From an uncultured Saprospiraceae bacterium (lineage in GTDB: Bacteria > Bacteroidota > Bacteroidia > Chitinophagales > Saprospiraceae), in contig CAJQNM010000510.1 of assembly GCA_905479665.1 (NCBI GenBank), positions 1 through 11,572 on the forward strand: a DNA stretch of 11,572 bases. The letters are read 5' to 3'. The notes under the pieces were generated by a model, which saw nothing but the letters and a program-made list of their open reading frames with translations, did no database searches and had not been told where the DNA came from. Made by a program: the position numbers and the translations under genes. Positions 1 through 6,278 of this stretch are shown piece by piece; the first letter of the stretch is position 1; each line of letters starts with the position of its first letter.

Positions 1-277
1 ATTGCGCAGTTCTTGATCAAAATTCCATTTATCCGAAACCAGCGCGGAATAGATCCGCGCCTATCGTCGGCACCCTATCATGGCAGCGCATCTATTGCGC
101 AGTTCTTGCTCAACATTCCATTTATCGAAACCAGCGCGGAATAGATCCGCGCCTATCGTCGATAACCCAATCATGGCAGCGCATCTATTGCGCGGGTCCT
201 TGATTAAAATTCCATTTATCGAAACCAGCGCGGAATAGATCCGCGCCTATCGTCGGTAACCTATCATGGCAGCGCAT
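1..277. repeat. three ~93-bp tandem repeats with alternating hairpins (BIME-like)
   Basis: Three near-identical units start at 1, 94 and 187 (93, 93 and about 91 bp). Each holds a perfect 7-bp-stem hairpin, GCGCGGA-ATAGA-TCCGCGC (42-60, 134-152, 228-246). Each unit junction forms a second hairpin, GCGCA-TCTAT-TGCGC (86-100 and 179-193). The two loops are reverse complements over 7 nt (AATAGAT and ATCTATT), so the array is one palindromic motif in alternating orientation. Units differ by substitutions and by single-base indels (for example ATCCGAAACC versus ATCGAAACC), so they are not coding repeats. The first unit begins at the window edge with half of the junction hairpin, so more copies may lie outside. 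The layout resembles REP/BIME elements; that identity is inferred. Confidence 0.85.
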
Positions 278-435
278 GCATAACGACTGTGTGGATCGCG
301 AATTGGCTATAGTCAGATTGAAGAGAGATGGATAGATGTGTCTCTCTCGGACCTTTCTGATCTGAGTCATACTCTTATGTATTCCAGGAATCGCTAGTCA
401 CTCTTGTGTAAGAAACTAAATGATGGAGTCCTGCC
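278..435. other. non-coding stretch with imperfect nested stem-loop after the hydrolase gene
   Basis: No convincing gene is seen. An outer inverted repeat TCAGAT (313-318) / ATCTGA (360-365) encloses GAGAGA (323-328) / TCTCTC (341-346). It lies just past the 3' end of the minus-strand hydrolase gene and could help end its transcript. There is no T-run after it on the minus strand, so a classical intrinsic terminator is not supported. Confidence 0.3.
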
Positions 436-1584
436 TCAGATTGGCCTTTGCTCCTGGGATGGGTTGCGCCCTTTTTTGTTTATCCAATCCAACATGGTGT
501 TCAATACCAAATCAATATTCCCAATCTGGCAATGTTGGCCTGCATGTTCTGATTCCACAAAACAACGTTCGGTAATAGATCTTGCGTTTCCCAAAGCTTC
601 CTTTTGTTTTCTCAAAAGTTGTGGAGGTTGAAATGAATCATTTTCACCTCCAAGCAGTAGGACGTCTTGATCTATCAGATGACTCCCAATATGATGTTTA
701 TTCATACCCAACATCCATTGTATAGCATCGATAGGTTCTTTCTTATGCTGTATGAATAAAGCTTGATTAATGGTATGACGTAGAATCGTCACATTCATTT
801 TTAGTCTCACAAGAATATTGCTGATTCTCCTATGTTTTAACATCCATTTCGCAATTTTTTGATTTATGGGACTCGTCATTTCTAACCAATCGTAAACCGG
901 TGGCATGGCAATTACTCTTTTTATTCTCTTCTCATAGGCCGAGGCTCGCATTATCCAATAACCACCCATTGAGATGCCCAAAGCTGTAACATTCTCAATC
1001 TCAAAATAGTCAAGGACTGCCGAAGTTGGTTTTTCCCAGTTATGATCAAAAGGGAGTCCGTATTCTCGTAAGCTTCCACCTTGACCTGGCCCTTCATATG
1101 CAATTACATCATATCCATTCTCTGCAAAAAAATCCCAAATACGATAAAATTCTTCAATAAAGGAATCAAAACCTCCACAGCCAATAATGGTTCCTTTTAC
1201 TTCTGAAGTTTTGGAAGGAACTTTAATTACTGACAAGAATCCTTCCGCATATTTCACTTTGTGCCTCTCAAAATTTTCATCTGAAAAGGCTTGATCAAAA
1301 AGTTGAATAAATTTATTGTAAGTTGGAATTTTACGATCATCATCGGGAGAAATTAGAAACTCACTTGCTCTGAGATAAGTACTTGCCTCTTTTAGTCGAT
1401 TTTCCTGAATCGCCTGTTTTGAAGCCAATGTAAATTCAGACACATAGTCCTTAAAGGTCCTGATTTTAGAACCAATGTCTTCGATATCATCTTTTCGTGA
1501 ATAGCCTAGTGAGTGCCACCTATTCAATTGATAATTGATAAATTTATTCTGATGAAAACGATGATATCCTATGGGTAAATGCAT
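436..1584 (-). CDS. alpha/beta hydrolase, FrsA/DHPON-hydrolase-like
   Basis: This is a predicted cytosolic serine hydrolase of 382 aa with no signal peptide. A helical N-terminal part (about residues 1-120) precedes the alpha/beta core, as in FrsA/DUF1100 esterases and the C-C hydrolase that cleaves 2,6-dihydroxypseudooxynicotine. The core starts at GTIIGCGGFD (131-140), an oxyanion-region loop. The nucleophile elbow GISMGG places Ser205. GGEND gives Asp316 as the likely acid and ESEHAG gives His347, so the triad looks complete. It is the last gene of the minus-strand operon and begins 7 bp after the stop of the membrane protein gene. The usual role is ester, amide or C-C bond hydrolysis. Its position after a flavin monooxygenase and a reductase-like protein suggests it cleaves an oxidised product. 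The substrate is unknown. Confidence 0.85.
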   Translation of the reverse strand: MHLPIGYHRFHQNKFINYQLNRWHSLGYSRKDDIEDIGSKIRTFKDYVSEFTLASKQAIQENRLKEASTYLRASEFLISPDDDRKIPTYNKFIQLFDQAFSDENFERHKVKYAEGFLSVIKVPSKTSEVKGTIIGCGGFDSFIEEFYRIWDFFAENGYDVIAYEGPGQGGSLREYGLPFDHNWEKPTSAVLDYFEIENVTALGISMGGYWIMRASAYEKRIKRVIAMPPVYDWLEMTSPINQKIAKWMLKHRRISNILVRLKMNVTILRHTINQALFIQHKKEPIDAIQWMLGMNKHHIGSHLIDQDVLLLGGENDSFQPPQLLRKQKEALGNARSITERCFVESEHAGQHCQIGNIDLVLNTMLDWINKKGRNPSQEQRPI

Positions 1585-1591
1585 AGCTGTT

Positions 1592-2005
1592 TTACAGATG
1601 AATAATTATGAATGTAGTCACGTAGCATATCAAGGTCAATAAAATTCCCAGAAAGGGAATTTTGAACCAGTACTTCTTGGCTAGCCATAAATAAAACCCC
1701 ACCGTTAAGATATTGAAACAAATATAGAATGGGTCTATTTGAAGTATTTCGAAATAGAATTGCATCAAATACATATTTGTAATGCCAATAAACATAGCTC
1801 CACTACTGTGACTTGCATTAAATCCGATCCATGCTTTCCACATGGTAGTGTCTCTTGTTAAGATAGGTGATGAAGATTTCATCTCTATGATAACACGCTC
1901 CGTTTTGGATGAAAATTTATTTGTAAAAAAGGTGTAAACTAAATGTGCCGTTCCTAAAAATGCAAAGACGAATGATCCAAAGACCCAAATGTATTTTTCC
2001 ATCAT
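1592..2005 (-). CDS. small four-helix membrane protein of unknown function
   Basis: The product is 137 aa and very hydrophobic. Likely membrane helices lie at about residues 5-27, 66-88, 90-109 and 113-136. A short polar segment between helices 1 and 2 contains the motif WKAWIGFNASHSSG (56-69). This looks like a conserved signature of small uncharacterised membrane proteins, perhaps the LIC_13387-type group, though I am not certain of that name. No catalytic motif is visible. Two consecutive ATG codons sit at the start and either could be used. The gene is third in the operon, 64 bp after the epimerase-like gene and 7 bp before the hydrolase. It may retain, sense or export a hydrophobic substrate of the module, but that is inference from position only. 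Confidence 0.8.
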   Translation of the reverse strand: MMEKYIWVFGSFVFAFLGTAHLVYTFFTNKFSSKTERVIIEMKSSSPILTRDTTMWKAWIGFNASHSSGAMFIGITNMYLMQFYFEILQIDPFYICFNILTVGFYLWLAKKYWFKIPFLGILLTLICYVTTFIIIHL

Positions 2006-2069
2006 ATTTCATTTATTATTCCAATTTATGCATTGGGTTTTCGTAGCGAAAGTCAAAAAATCAATGAAA

Positions 2070-3101
2070 TCAAGGGCTCCACTGTGATTTTGCCTCGCAA
2101 TCGTAGGCATTCTTACGGTGAAAAGGAAAATTGCAGGACGTCCTTGAGTTCTCGGGTATTTTGTCTTGTAGCAGATAATCTAATGAATAAATTGGGACTA
2201 TGCTTTCAATTTCCGACAAATAGCTTTTTCGGCGAAGTTCGAACCCATTAAGTTCTGAGTCTTTAGCGATTCGATATGAGTTGGTCAGAAAACCATACAC
2301 ATCTTTTCCTAAAACTAATTTCACTAGCCAATGAGGCAACTTCATGGGTTTCTTTCCATGTGTTAGCATTCTAACTTTGGCCAATAGTTCACGGCTTTCG
2401 ATCGGTTGAAAGTCGGTCACATTTAAGGTTTTTCCCTTCATACTCTCAAAGTGTTCAAGAAAAAATACGATCGAACAAGCCGCATCATCAGCATGAATAA
2501 AATTCCAATAGAAATCCCCTCTGCCAATCAGTGGCAGCTTCCCGTTCTTAATGTTATGGAGCATGTCTTGTGTGTGATAAGCATCTGCAGAATAGAATGT
2601 GCCAAATCGTAAAATGATGTGGCTATTTCCCATACCCTGCTCAATGATTTCCTCCATTTTAGCAGCAGATTCCAGCATCTTAATCTGGCTTTTGGGAATA
2701 GAAGTATTGCCATGCACAGTTCTTCCTTTCTGCTGACCATACAATGCTGTTATACTTTGCCCAATAAATTTGGTAATGTTGTTTTGCTGAGCAGCGACTA
2801 TCAGATTTTTTGTCCCCTCTACTCTTATTTTATCGTTCATCTGCCAATCTTTCAACTTGGGCATGGGCTTTTGTGGAATACTAGTTGCTAGATGAAAAAT
2901 GGCGTCACATGCTTTAGTCGCTTCAACAAGCTCATCCACATTAAATAGATCAATTTGAGCAAAGTCTGCCTTCATTGTTTTTAACAGCTCTGCTTTAGCC
3001 TTTGTTCTTGCAAGCCCAACCACCTGATGGCCCTGGTCAACCAGTAGCTTTACCACTCTTCGGCCCAATACCCCTGTAGGACCTGTCATAAAAATCTTCA
3101 T
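2070..3101 (-). CDS. NAD(P)-dependent epimerase/dehydratase-like (atypical extended SDR)
   Basis: The product is 343 aa. The N-terminal Rossmann fold carries the extended-SDR glycine motif TGPTGVLGRR (6-15), and an acidic turn at QIDLFN (49-54) follows. DAIFHLAT (66-73) and SITALYG (116-122) fit the family core. C-terminal substrate-domain motifs include FIHADDAA (201-208) and GKTLNVTD (223-230). The catalytic Tyr-x-x-x-Lys is not intact: the segment reads ESAAK (144-148), with Glu where Tyr is expected. The protein may therefore be a reductase with an altered mechanism or a binding-only homologue. The last ~35 residues, after YLLQDK, look unlike the family and may be run-on. A good A-rich ribosome site with AAGG lies just before the ATG. 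It follows the monooxygenase gene by 30 bp, so co-transcription is likely. Confidence 0.8.
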   Translation of the reverse strand: MKIFMTGPTGVLGRRVVKLLVDQGHQVVGLARTKAKAELLKTMKADFAQIDLFNVDELVEATKACDAIFHLATSIPQKPMPKLKDWQMNDKIRVEGTKNLIVAAQQNNITKFIGQSITALYGQQKGRTVHGNTSIPKSQIKMLESAAKMEEIIEQGMGNSHIILRFGTFYSADAYHTQDMLHNIKNGKLPLIGRGDFYWNFIHADDAACSIVFFLEHFESMKGKTLNVTDFQPIESRELLAKVRMLTHGKKPMKLPHWLVKLVLGKDVYGFLTNSYRIAKDSELNGFELRRKSYLSEIESIVPIYSLDYLLQDKIPENSRTSCNFPFHRKNAYDCEAKSQWSP

Positions 3102-3131
3102 TACGTGCCTTTTTTTTGATTACTATACTCA

Positions 3132-4271
3132 TTAATAATTCAATTCAAATACTCTTCTATTTTGTTTTTCCATGACTGCTCTAGGAGTTATTTTGAGAAG
3201 CATATCTCTCAACAATGCCCCAATCGGATTATTGACTTGAGCCAGTTTTCCGATTCTCCAGCTTGTATCGGTAATGTGGTTTGCCTTCTTCTTTCTGATT
3301 TTCTGATAGCGCTTAAACGCCTCTTCAATCTTACTTTCTTCAGAAAGGCAGATACTTAATGCCATTGCACTTTCTACAGCTTGGACTGCACCTTGTCCCA
3401 TATTTGGCGTAGTAGCATGGCAGGCATCACCCAGTAGGCACACATTGCCATGATACCACGTTGCGATTGGTTTGAGATCCCAGATTTCATTGCGTAGTAC
3501 ATTTTCTTTTTGTGTTCCTCCAATTATGGTCATCACCGTAGGGTGGTAGTCTGAAAACAGGTCTTTCAAATCAAGATCCTGTTTCATGAGCGTATTCTTA
3601 TTCATAACCGCAAACCAATAGATCTCATTTTCTTTAATATGAACAAATCCAAACCTTTTCCCTTTCCCCCAAATTTCATTCAACTCACCTCTGTGCTCCG
3701 GGCTAATACTTGCAGAAGAAATACCTCTCCAGCAAATCTGTCCAGCATCACGAAGTTCGGAGTCATTAAAGATCGACGCACGTACCACTGAGTGTATGCC
3801 GTCTGCGCCAATTACTATCTGAGAAGTATGCACAGTTCCATCTTCAAATAGCAGGTCAATCGTTTCTTTGTCTTGTTTCAAAGACCTTAATTTTTTGTTC
3901 AAGTGAATTTTGGTATTGCCTGTGTTACCTATCTGTTGAATCAGGATTTTGTGCAATGTAGCTCGGTGAATAGCGACGCTTTTCACCTCAAACTCAGTTT
4001 CAAATTTGGAAAGAGGAGCCACGGCAAGGTATCCCAGATTCTTGGTTCTAATGTTCATGCTATGGGTAATATGTGCATGCTCTAGAATAGTATCATACAG
4101 GCCCAACCTTTTAAACACTTGCATTGCATTTATAGCGAGATTAATACCGGACCCGGCTTTGCCGAATTCAGGAGTGCTTTCAAAAATCTCTACTTCAAAA
4201 CCCCTTTGTTGCAGAGCGATCGCGGCCGTCAAGCCGCCTATTCCTGCTCCAATTATGGTTATCTGCTTCAT
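3132..4271 (-). CDS. FAD-dependent monooxygenase (group A, UbiH/salicylate-hydroxylase-like)
   Basis: The product is 379 aa, cytosolic and full length for single-component group A flavoprotein monooxygenases. These use NAD(P)H and O2 to hydroxylate or epoxidise small, often aromatic, molecules. Visible motifs are the dinucleotide-binding GAGIGG (8-13) with Glu31 at the end of beta-2, the conserved HR at 102-103, the DG motif GADGIHSVVR (155-164), and the GD motif GDACHATTPNMGQG (281-294) that contacts FAD. There is no C-terminal thioredoxin-like or membrane-anchor extension. The family also contains TetX-type drug-inactivating enzymes and 6-hydroxynicotinate and salicylate hydroxylases; sequence alone does not separate these. 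It is the first gene of the minus-strand operon, directly behind the operator region, and is the likely committed step of the module. Confidence 0.9.
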   Translation of the reverse strand: MKQITIIGAGIGGLTAAIALQQRGFEVEIFESTPEFGKAGSGINLAINAMQVFKRLGLYDTILEHAHITHSMNIRTKNLGYLAVAPLSKFETEFEVKSVAIHRATLHKILIQQIGNTGNTKIHLNKKLRSLKQDKETIDLLFEDGTVHTSQIVIGADGIHSVVRASIFNDSELRDAGQICWRGISSASISPEHRGELNEIWGKGKRFGFVHIKENEIYWFAVMNKNTLMKQDLDLKDLFSDYHPTVMTIIGGTQKENVLRNEIWDLKPIATWYHGNVCLLGDACHATTPNMGQGAVQAVESAMALSICLSEESKIEEAFKRYQKIRKKKANHITDTSWRIGKLAQVNNPIGALLRDMLLKITPRAVMEKQNRRVFELNY

Positions 4272-4285
4272 GGCCCATGATAAGT

Positions 4286-4303
4286 TTAGGTCAAAAGTAC
4301 TAA
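4286..4303. promoter_or_regulatory. putative TetR operator 1
   Basis: The sequence TTAGGTCAAAAGTACTAA has symmetric ends (TTAG / CTAA) and is repeated almost exactly 28 bp away. It contains the predicted -7 element of the monooxygenase operon (4292-4299 on the minus strand). Binding by the adjacent regulator would block that promoter. The role is inferred from symmetry, duplication and position. Confidence 0.55.
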
Positions 4304-4322
4304 AAAACTTCGATTAGGTCAA
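4292..4322 (-). promoter_or_regulatory. predicted Bacteroidota-type promoter of the monooxygenase operon
   Basis: On the minus strand, TTG (4320-4322) is followed by a 20-bp spacer and TACTTTTG (4292-4299). This matches the Bacteroidota primary-sigma pattern of a -33 TTG/TTTG and a -7 TAnnTTTG. Transcription would start near 4285, leaving a leader of about 14 nt before the ATG at 4271. No Shine-Dalgarno is obvious, which is common in this phylum. Confidence 0.5.
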
Positions 4323-4331
4323 GTTTACTAA
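4314..4331. promoter_or_regulatory. putative TetR operator 2
   Basis: The sequence TTAGGTCAAGTTTACTAA shares both ends and 14 of 18 positions with operator 1. It covers the -33 TTG of the minus-strand promoter and lies just upstream of the -7 element facing the regulator gene. One dimer here could control both directions and give autoregulation. Function is inferred. Confidence 0.55.
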
Positions 4332-4337
4332 AAAGTT

Positions 4338-4345
4338 TATATTTG
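4338..4345 (+). promoter_or_regulatory. possible -7 element of the regulator gene
   Basis: TATATTTG fits TAnnTTTG. It ends 6 bp before the ATG at 4352, so the transcript would be leaderless or nearly so. No clear -33 TTTG lies at the right distance; operator 2 occupies that region. Only half of the promoter is supported. Confidence 0.35.
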
Positions 4346-4351
4346 AATTGT

Positions 4352-4978
4352 ATGAGTAAAACGAAAGAGCTTATTTTGGATACCGCCCTTGAGCTTTTCA
4401 ATACGCAAGGATTGGCAAAGGTCAAGCTCAGAACGATTGCCATTGAAATGGGGATTAGTCAAGGGAATTTGAATTACCATTTTAAGAAAAGAGAAGATAT
4501 TATTGAAGCCCTATACTATCGACTAGTCGCTAACATTAGCAACCATATGGCAAAACCAATTAGTGAAGACAGCATGCTGGGTTATTTAGTGGCTACAAAT
4601 AGATCGGTGATCTATGAGTTGTTTGAGTTTCGATTCATCATGTTGGACTTCACCCAGATCATGAGAGAAAACCACAGGATAAGAGCTCACTTTCAAGAGC
4701 TACAAAAAATGAGAGAACAGCAATTCTTAGATTTTTTTAATGTGTTGATCAAAACTGGATACATGCGAGAAGAACGCCTACCCAATGAATATGAAAATTT
4801 GTATATCCGTTTTCAGATGTTTGGTGATTTTTGGGTCTCTTCCGCTGAGATTGCCGAGAACTTAGTGACTGCAAGCAGCATTCCTAAGTACTTGGAAATA
4901 ATCAATCAGACCATTTATCCTTACTTAACTGAAAAAGGACAAGTGGAGTATCAACGGTTTTCTGGGAATTTAAAGTAA
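4352..4978 (+). CDS. TetR/AcrR-family transcriptional regulator
   Basis: The product is 208 aa from the ATG at 4352. I prefer this start to a TTG nine bases upstream, because that one adds only three residues and overlaps the predicted -7 element. The N-terminus has the typical TetR helix-turn-helix: ILDTALELFNTQG (helix 1), then LRTIAIEMGISQGNLNYHF, with the recognition helix at about residues 35-45, followed by KKREDIIEAL. The C-terminal ~150 residues form the helical ligand and dimer domain (for example FRFIMLDFTQIMREN). It is divergent from the monooxygenase operon with two palindromic sites between them, so it most likely represses that operon and itself until a ligand binds. The length is normal and the C-terminus looks intact. 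Confidence 0.9.
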   Translation: MSKTKELILDTALELFNTQGLAKVKLRTIAIEMGISQGNLNYHFKKREDIIEALYYRLVANISNHMAKPISEDSMLGYLVATNRSVIYELFEFRFIMLDFTQIMRENHRIRAHFQELQKMREQQFLDFFNVLIKTGYMREERLPNEYENLYIRFQMFGDFWVSSAEIAENLVTASSIPKYLEIINQTIYPYLTEKGQVEYQRFSGNLK

Positions 4979-5058
4979 AGAGGCCATTTGATGAAAAACT
5001 CGAGGAAGAACGTGCCGAAACACAGGAACGAGGCCAAGGATTTATCGACAAAACATGA
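4979..5058 (+). pseudogene. C-terminal remnant of an unidentified gene upstream of the lactonase
   Basis: Right after the regulator stop, an open frame begins that has no start. It reads RPFDEKLEEERAETQERG and on to FIDKT, ending in a TGA that overlaps the lactonase ATG (ATGA, 5055-5058). The stop-start overlap and the higher-GC codon style match the lactonase and uxuA, not the regulator. This looks like the last ~25 codons of a gene once located upstream in the sugar-acid operon and since deleted. The family is not recognisable; a transporter is possible in this context but is only a guess. Confidence 0.45.
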
Positions 5059-6113
5059 AACCAAAGATCTTGACATTTTTCATTGGCAGTTATACAGAAT
5101 ATCCGATTCCCGGATTTGGAGGTATTGGCCGCGGCATTTATACGGTTAGATTAAACACTAAGACCGGTGAACTCGATGTCTTGCACACGGAATATGTGCG
5201 AAATCCAAGCTACCTGGCCATTGGTGAAGATAACCAGTTCTTGTACTGCCATACGGAGTTGGATGCCAAGGATCAACCCAAGGCCAAAGCCTATCGAATA
5301 AGAGAAGATTATTCACTGGAGTTTTTAAACGAACAGGATATCAACGGCGGGTACCCATGTCATCTGGTAACCTATGGATCGAATGTCCTGGTGGCATGTT
5401 ATATGACCGGTAATGTGCTTCAATTTCCGCTAGACCGTTCCGGACGACTAAAAAAATGCACGAAGGATCATCGCCACCATGGGTCGAGTATTAATGATGC
5501 AAGGCAGGAAGGGCCGCATGCCCACCAGGTGGCTATACATCCAAACATGAAGGACATCTATGTTTGCGACCTGGGCATCGATACGATCAAAGCATATCGG
5601 ATGCAAGATGGAGAGTTGATGCCCAACGAGGTGAAAGATTGTAAGCTGACAACAGGTGGAGGGCCTCGCCACTTGGTATTTAATTCTAATGCCAGTTTGG
5701 TCTATGTTCTCAATGAGTTAACCGGTGACATCTCGGTGCTGCAAAGCAACAACGATACATTCACGGAGATCCACACGTACCATGCACTTCCTGATGATTA
5801 CCATGGTGAAGCAGGAGGTTCGGCCATACGCATCCATCCCAATGCCAAATACCTGTACGCAGCGAACAGGCAACTCGGTGCCATCACTATTTTCAGAATA
5901 GAAGAGAACACTTTAAAGACCATCGATTTTCAGTACACCAGAGGTGAAGGGGTCAGGGAGTTTACTATTTCCCCGGACGGCCAATGGCTGATCGCATGCC
6001 ATCAGGATTCACATGATACAGTAGTTTATAAAATTGAAGAGGATGGAAGATTGACAGAGGTGAATCGAACCAAAGATATATTATCGCCAGTTTGCCTTGT
6101 GTTTCCAGATTAG
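5055..6113 (+). CDS. lactonase family protein (seven-bladed beta-propeller)
   Basis: The product is 352 aa, of the Lactonase / 6-phosphogluconolactonase (YbhE) beta-propeller family, which opens cyclic sugar-acid lactones. There is no signal peptide, so it is predicted cytosolic. Repeating blade motifs are clear: FFIGSYT (8-14), GPHAHQVAIHP (153-163), GGGPRHLVFN (201-210), VYVLNE (216-221), IRIHPNAKYLYAANR (258-272) and FTISPDGQWLIACHQ (303-317). His155, His157, Arg205, His206 and Glu221 lie where family active-site residues occur. It sits upstream of a mannonate dehydratase, which favours a uronate or aldonate lactone rather than 6-phosphogluconolactone as substrate; that is inference. The ATG overlaps the stop of the preceding remnant, a sign of an original operon. 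No own promoter is seen. Confidence 0.85.
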   Translation: MKPKILTFFIGSYTEYPIPGFGGIGRGIYTVRLNTKTGELDVLHTEYVRNPSYLAIGEDNQFLYCHTELDAKDQPKAKAYRIREDYSLEFLNEQDINGGYPCHLVTYGSNVLVACYMTGNVLQFPLDRSGRLKKCTKDHRHHGSSINDARQEGPHAHQVAIHPNMKDIYVCDLGIDTIKAYRMQDGELMPNEVKDCKLTTGGGPRHLVFNSNASLVYVLNELTGDISVLQSNNDTFTEIHTYHALPDDYHGEAGGSAIRIHPNAKYLYAANRQLGAITIFRIEENTLKTIDFQYTRGEGVREFTISPDGQWLIACHQDSHDTVVYKIEEDGRLTEVNRTKDILSPVCLVFPD

Positions 6114-6119
6114 CAGCCA

Positions 6120-6276
6120 ATGAAAAACGAACAAAAAGTAGTCACCTTAAAAGGATTATCCTGAAAGATCCGAAGGGGAGCCAGGGGATTAAAATGAGGA
6201 TGAAAAAGAGATTATCGAAAAATTTAGCGACTACACGGAAGAAGCAATGAGCGCCTTCTTAATTGAAAACCAGTAA
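6120..6276 (+). pseudogene. 52-codon reading frame with two single-A deletions between lactonase and uxuA
   Basis: An ATG lies 6 bp after the lactonase stop and a TAA lies 2 bp before the uxuA start. The frame starting MKNEQKVVTLK meets a TGA at 6162. Adding one A to the A-run near 6149-6152, and one to the A-run near 6191-6194, restores one continuous 52-aa frame through KDPKGSQGIK to FSDYTEEAMSAFLIENQ. The gene-like spacing on both sides supports a former coding gene. It may be a small gene killed by two frameshifts, an internally deleted larger gene, or an intact gene damaged by homopolymer sequencing errors. The family is not recognised. Confidence 0.45.
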
Positions 6277-6278
6277 CT

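Noticed and set aside
1..277. CRISPR array
   Set aside because: The ~93-bp units repeat over their whole length with no unique spacers of constant size, and no cas gene is present.
185..370. 61-codon minus-strand ORF running into the repeat array
   Set aside because: Its C-terminal half lies in the structured repeat, whose copies carry frame-breaking indels; there is no ribosome site or family signature.
2033..2251. 72-codon plus-strand ORF opposite the epimerase-like gene end
   Set aside because: It is a shadow of the minus-strand coding region; the composition is not protein-like.
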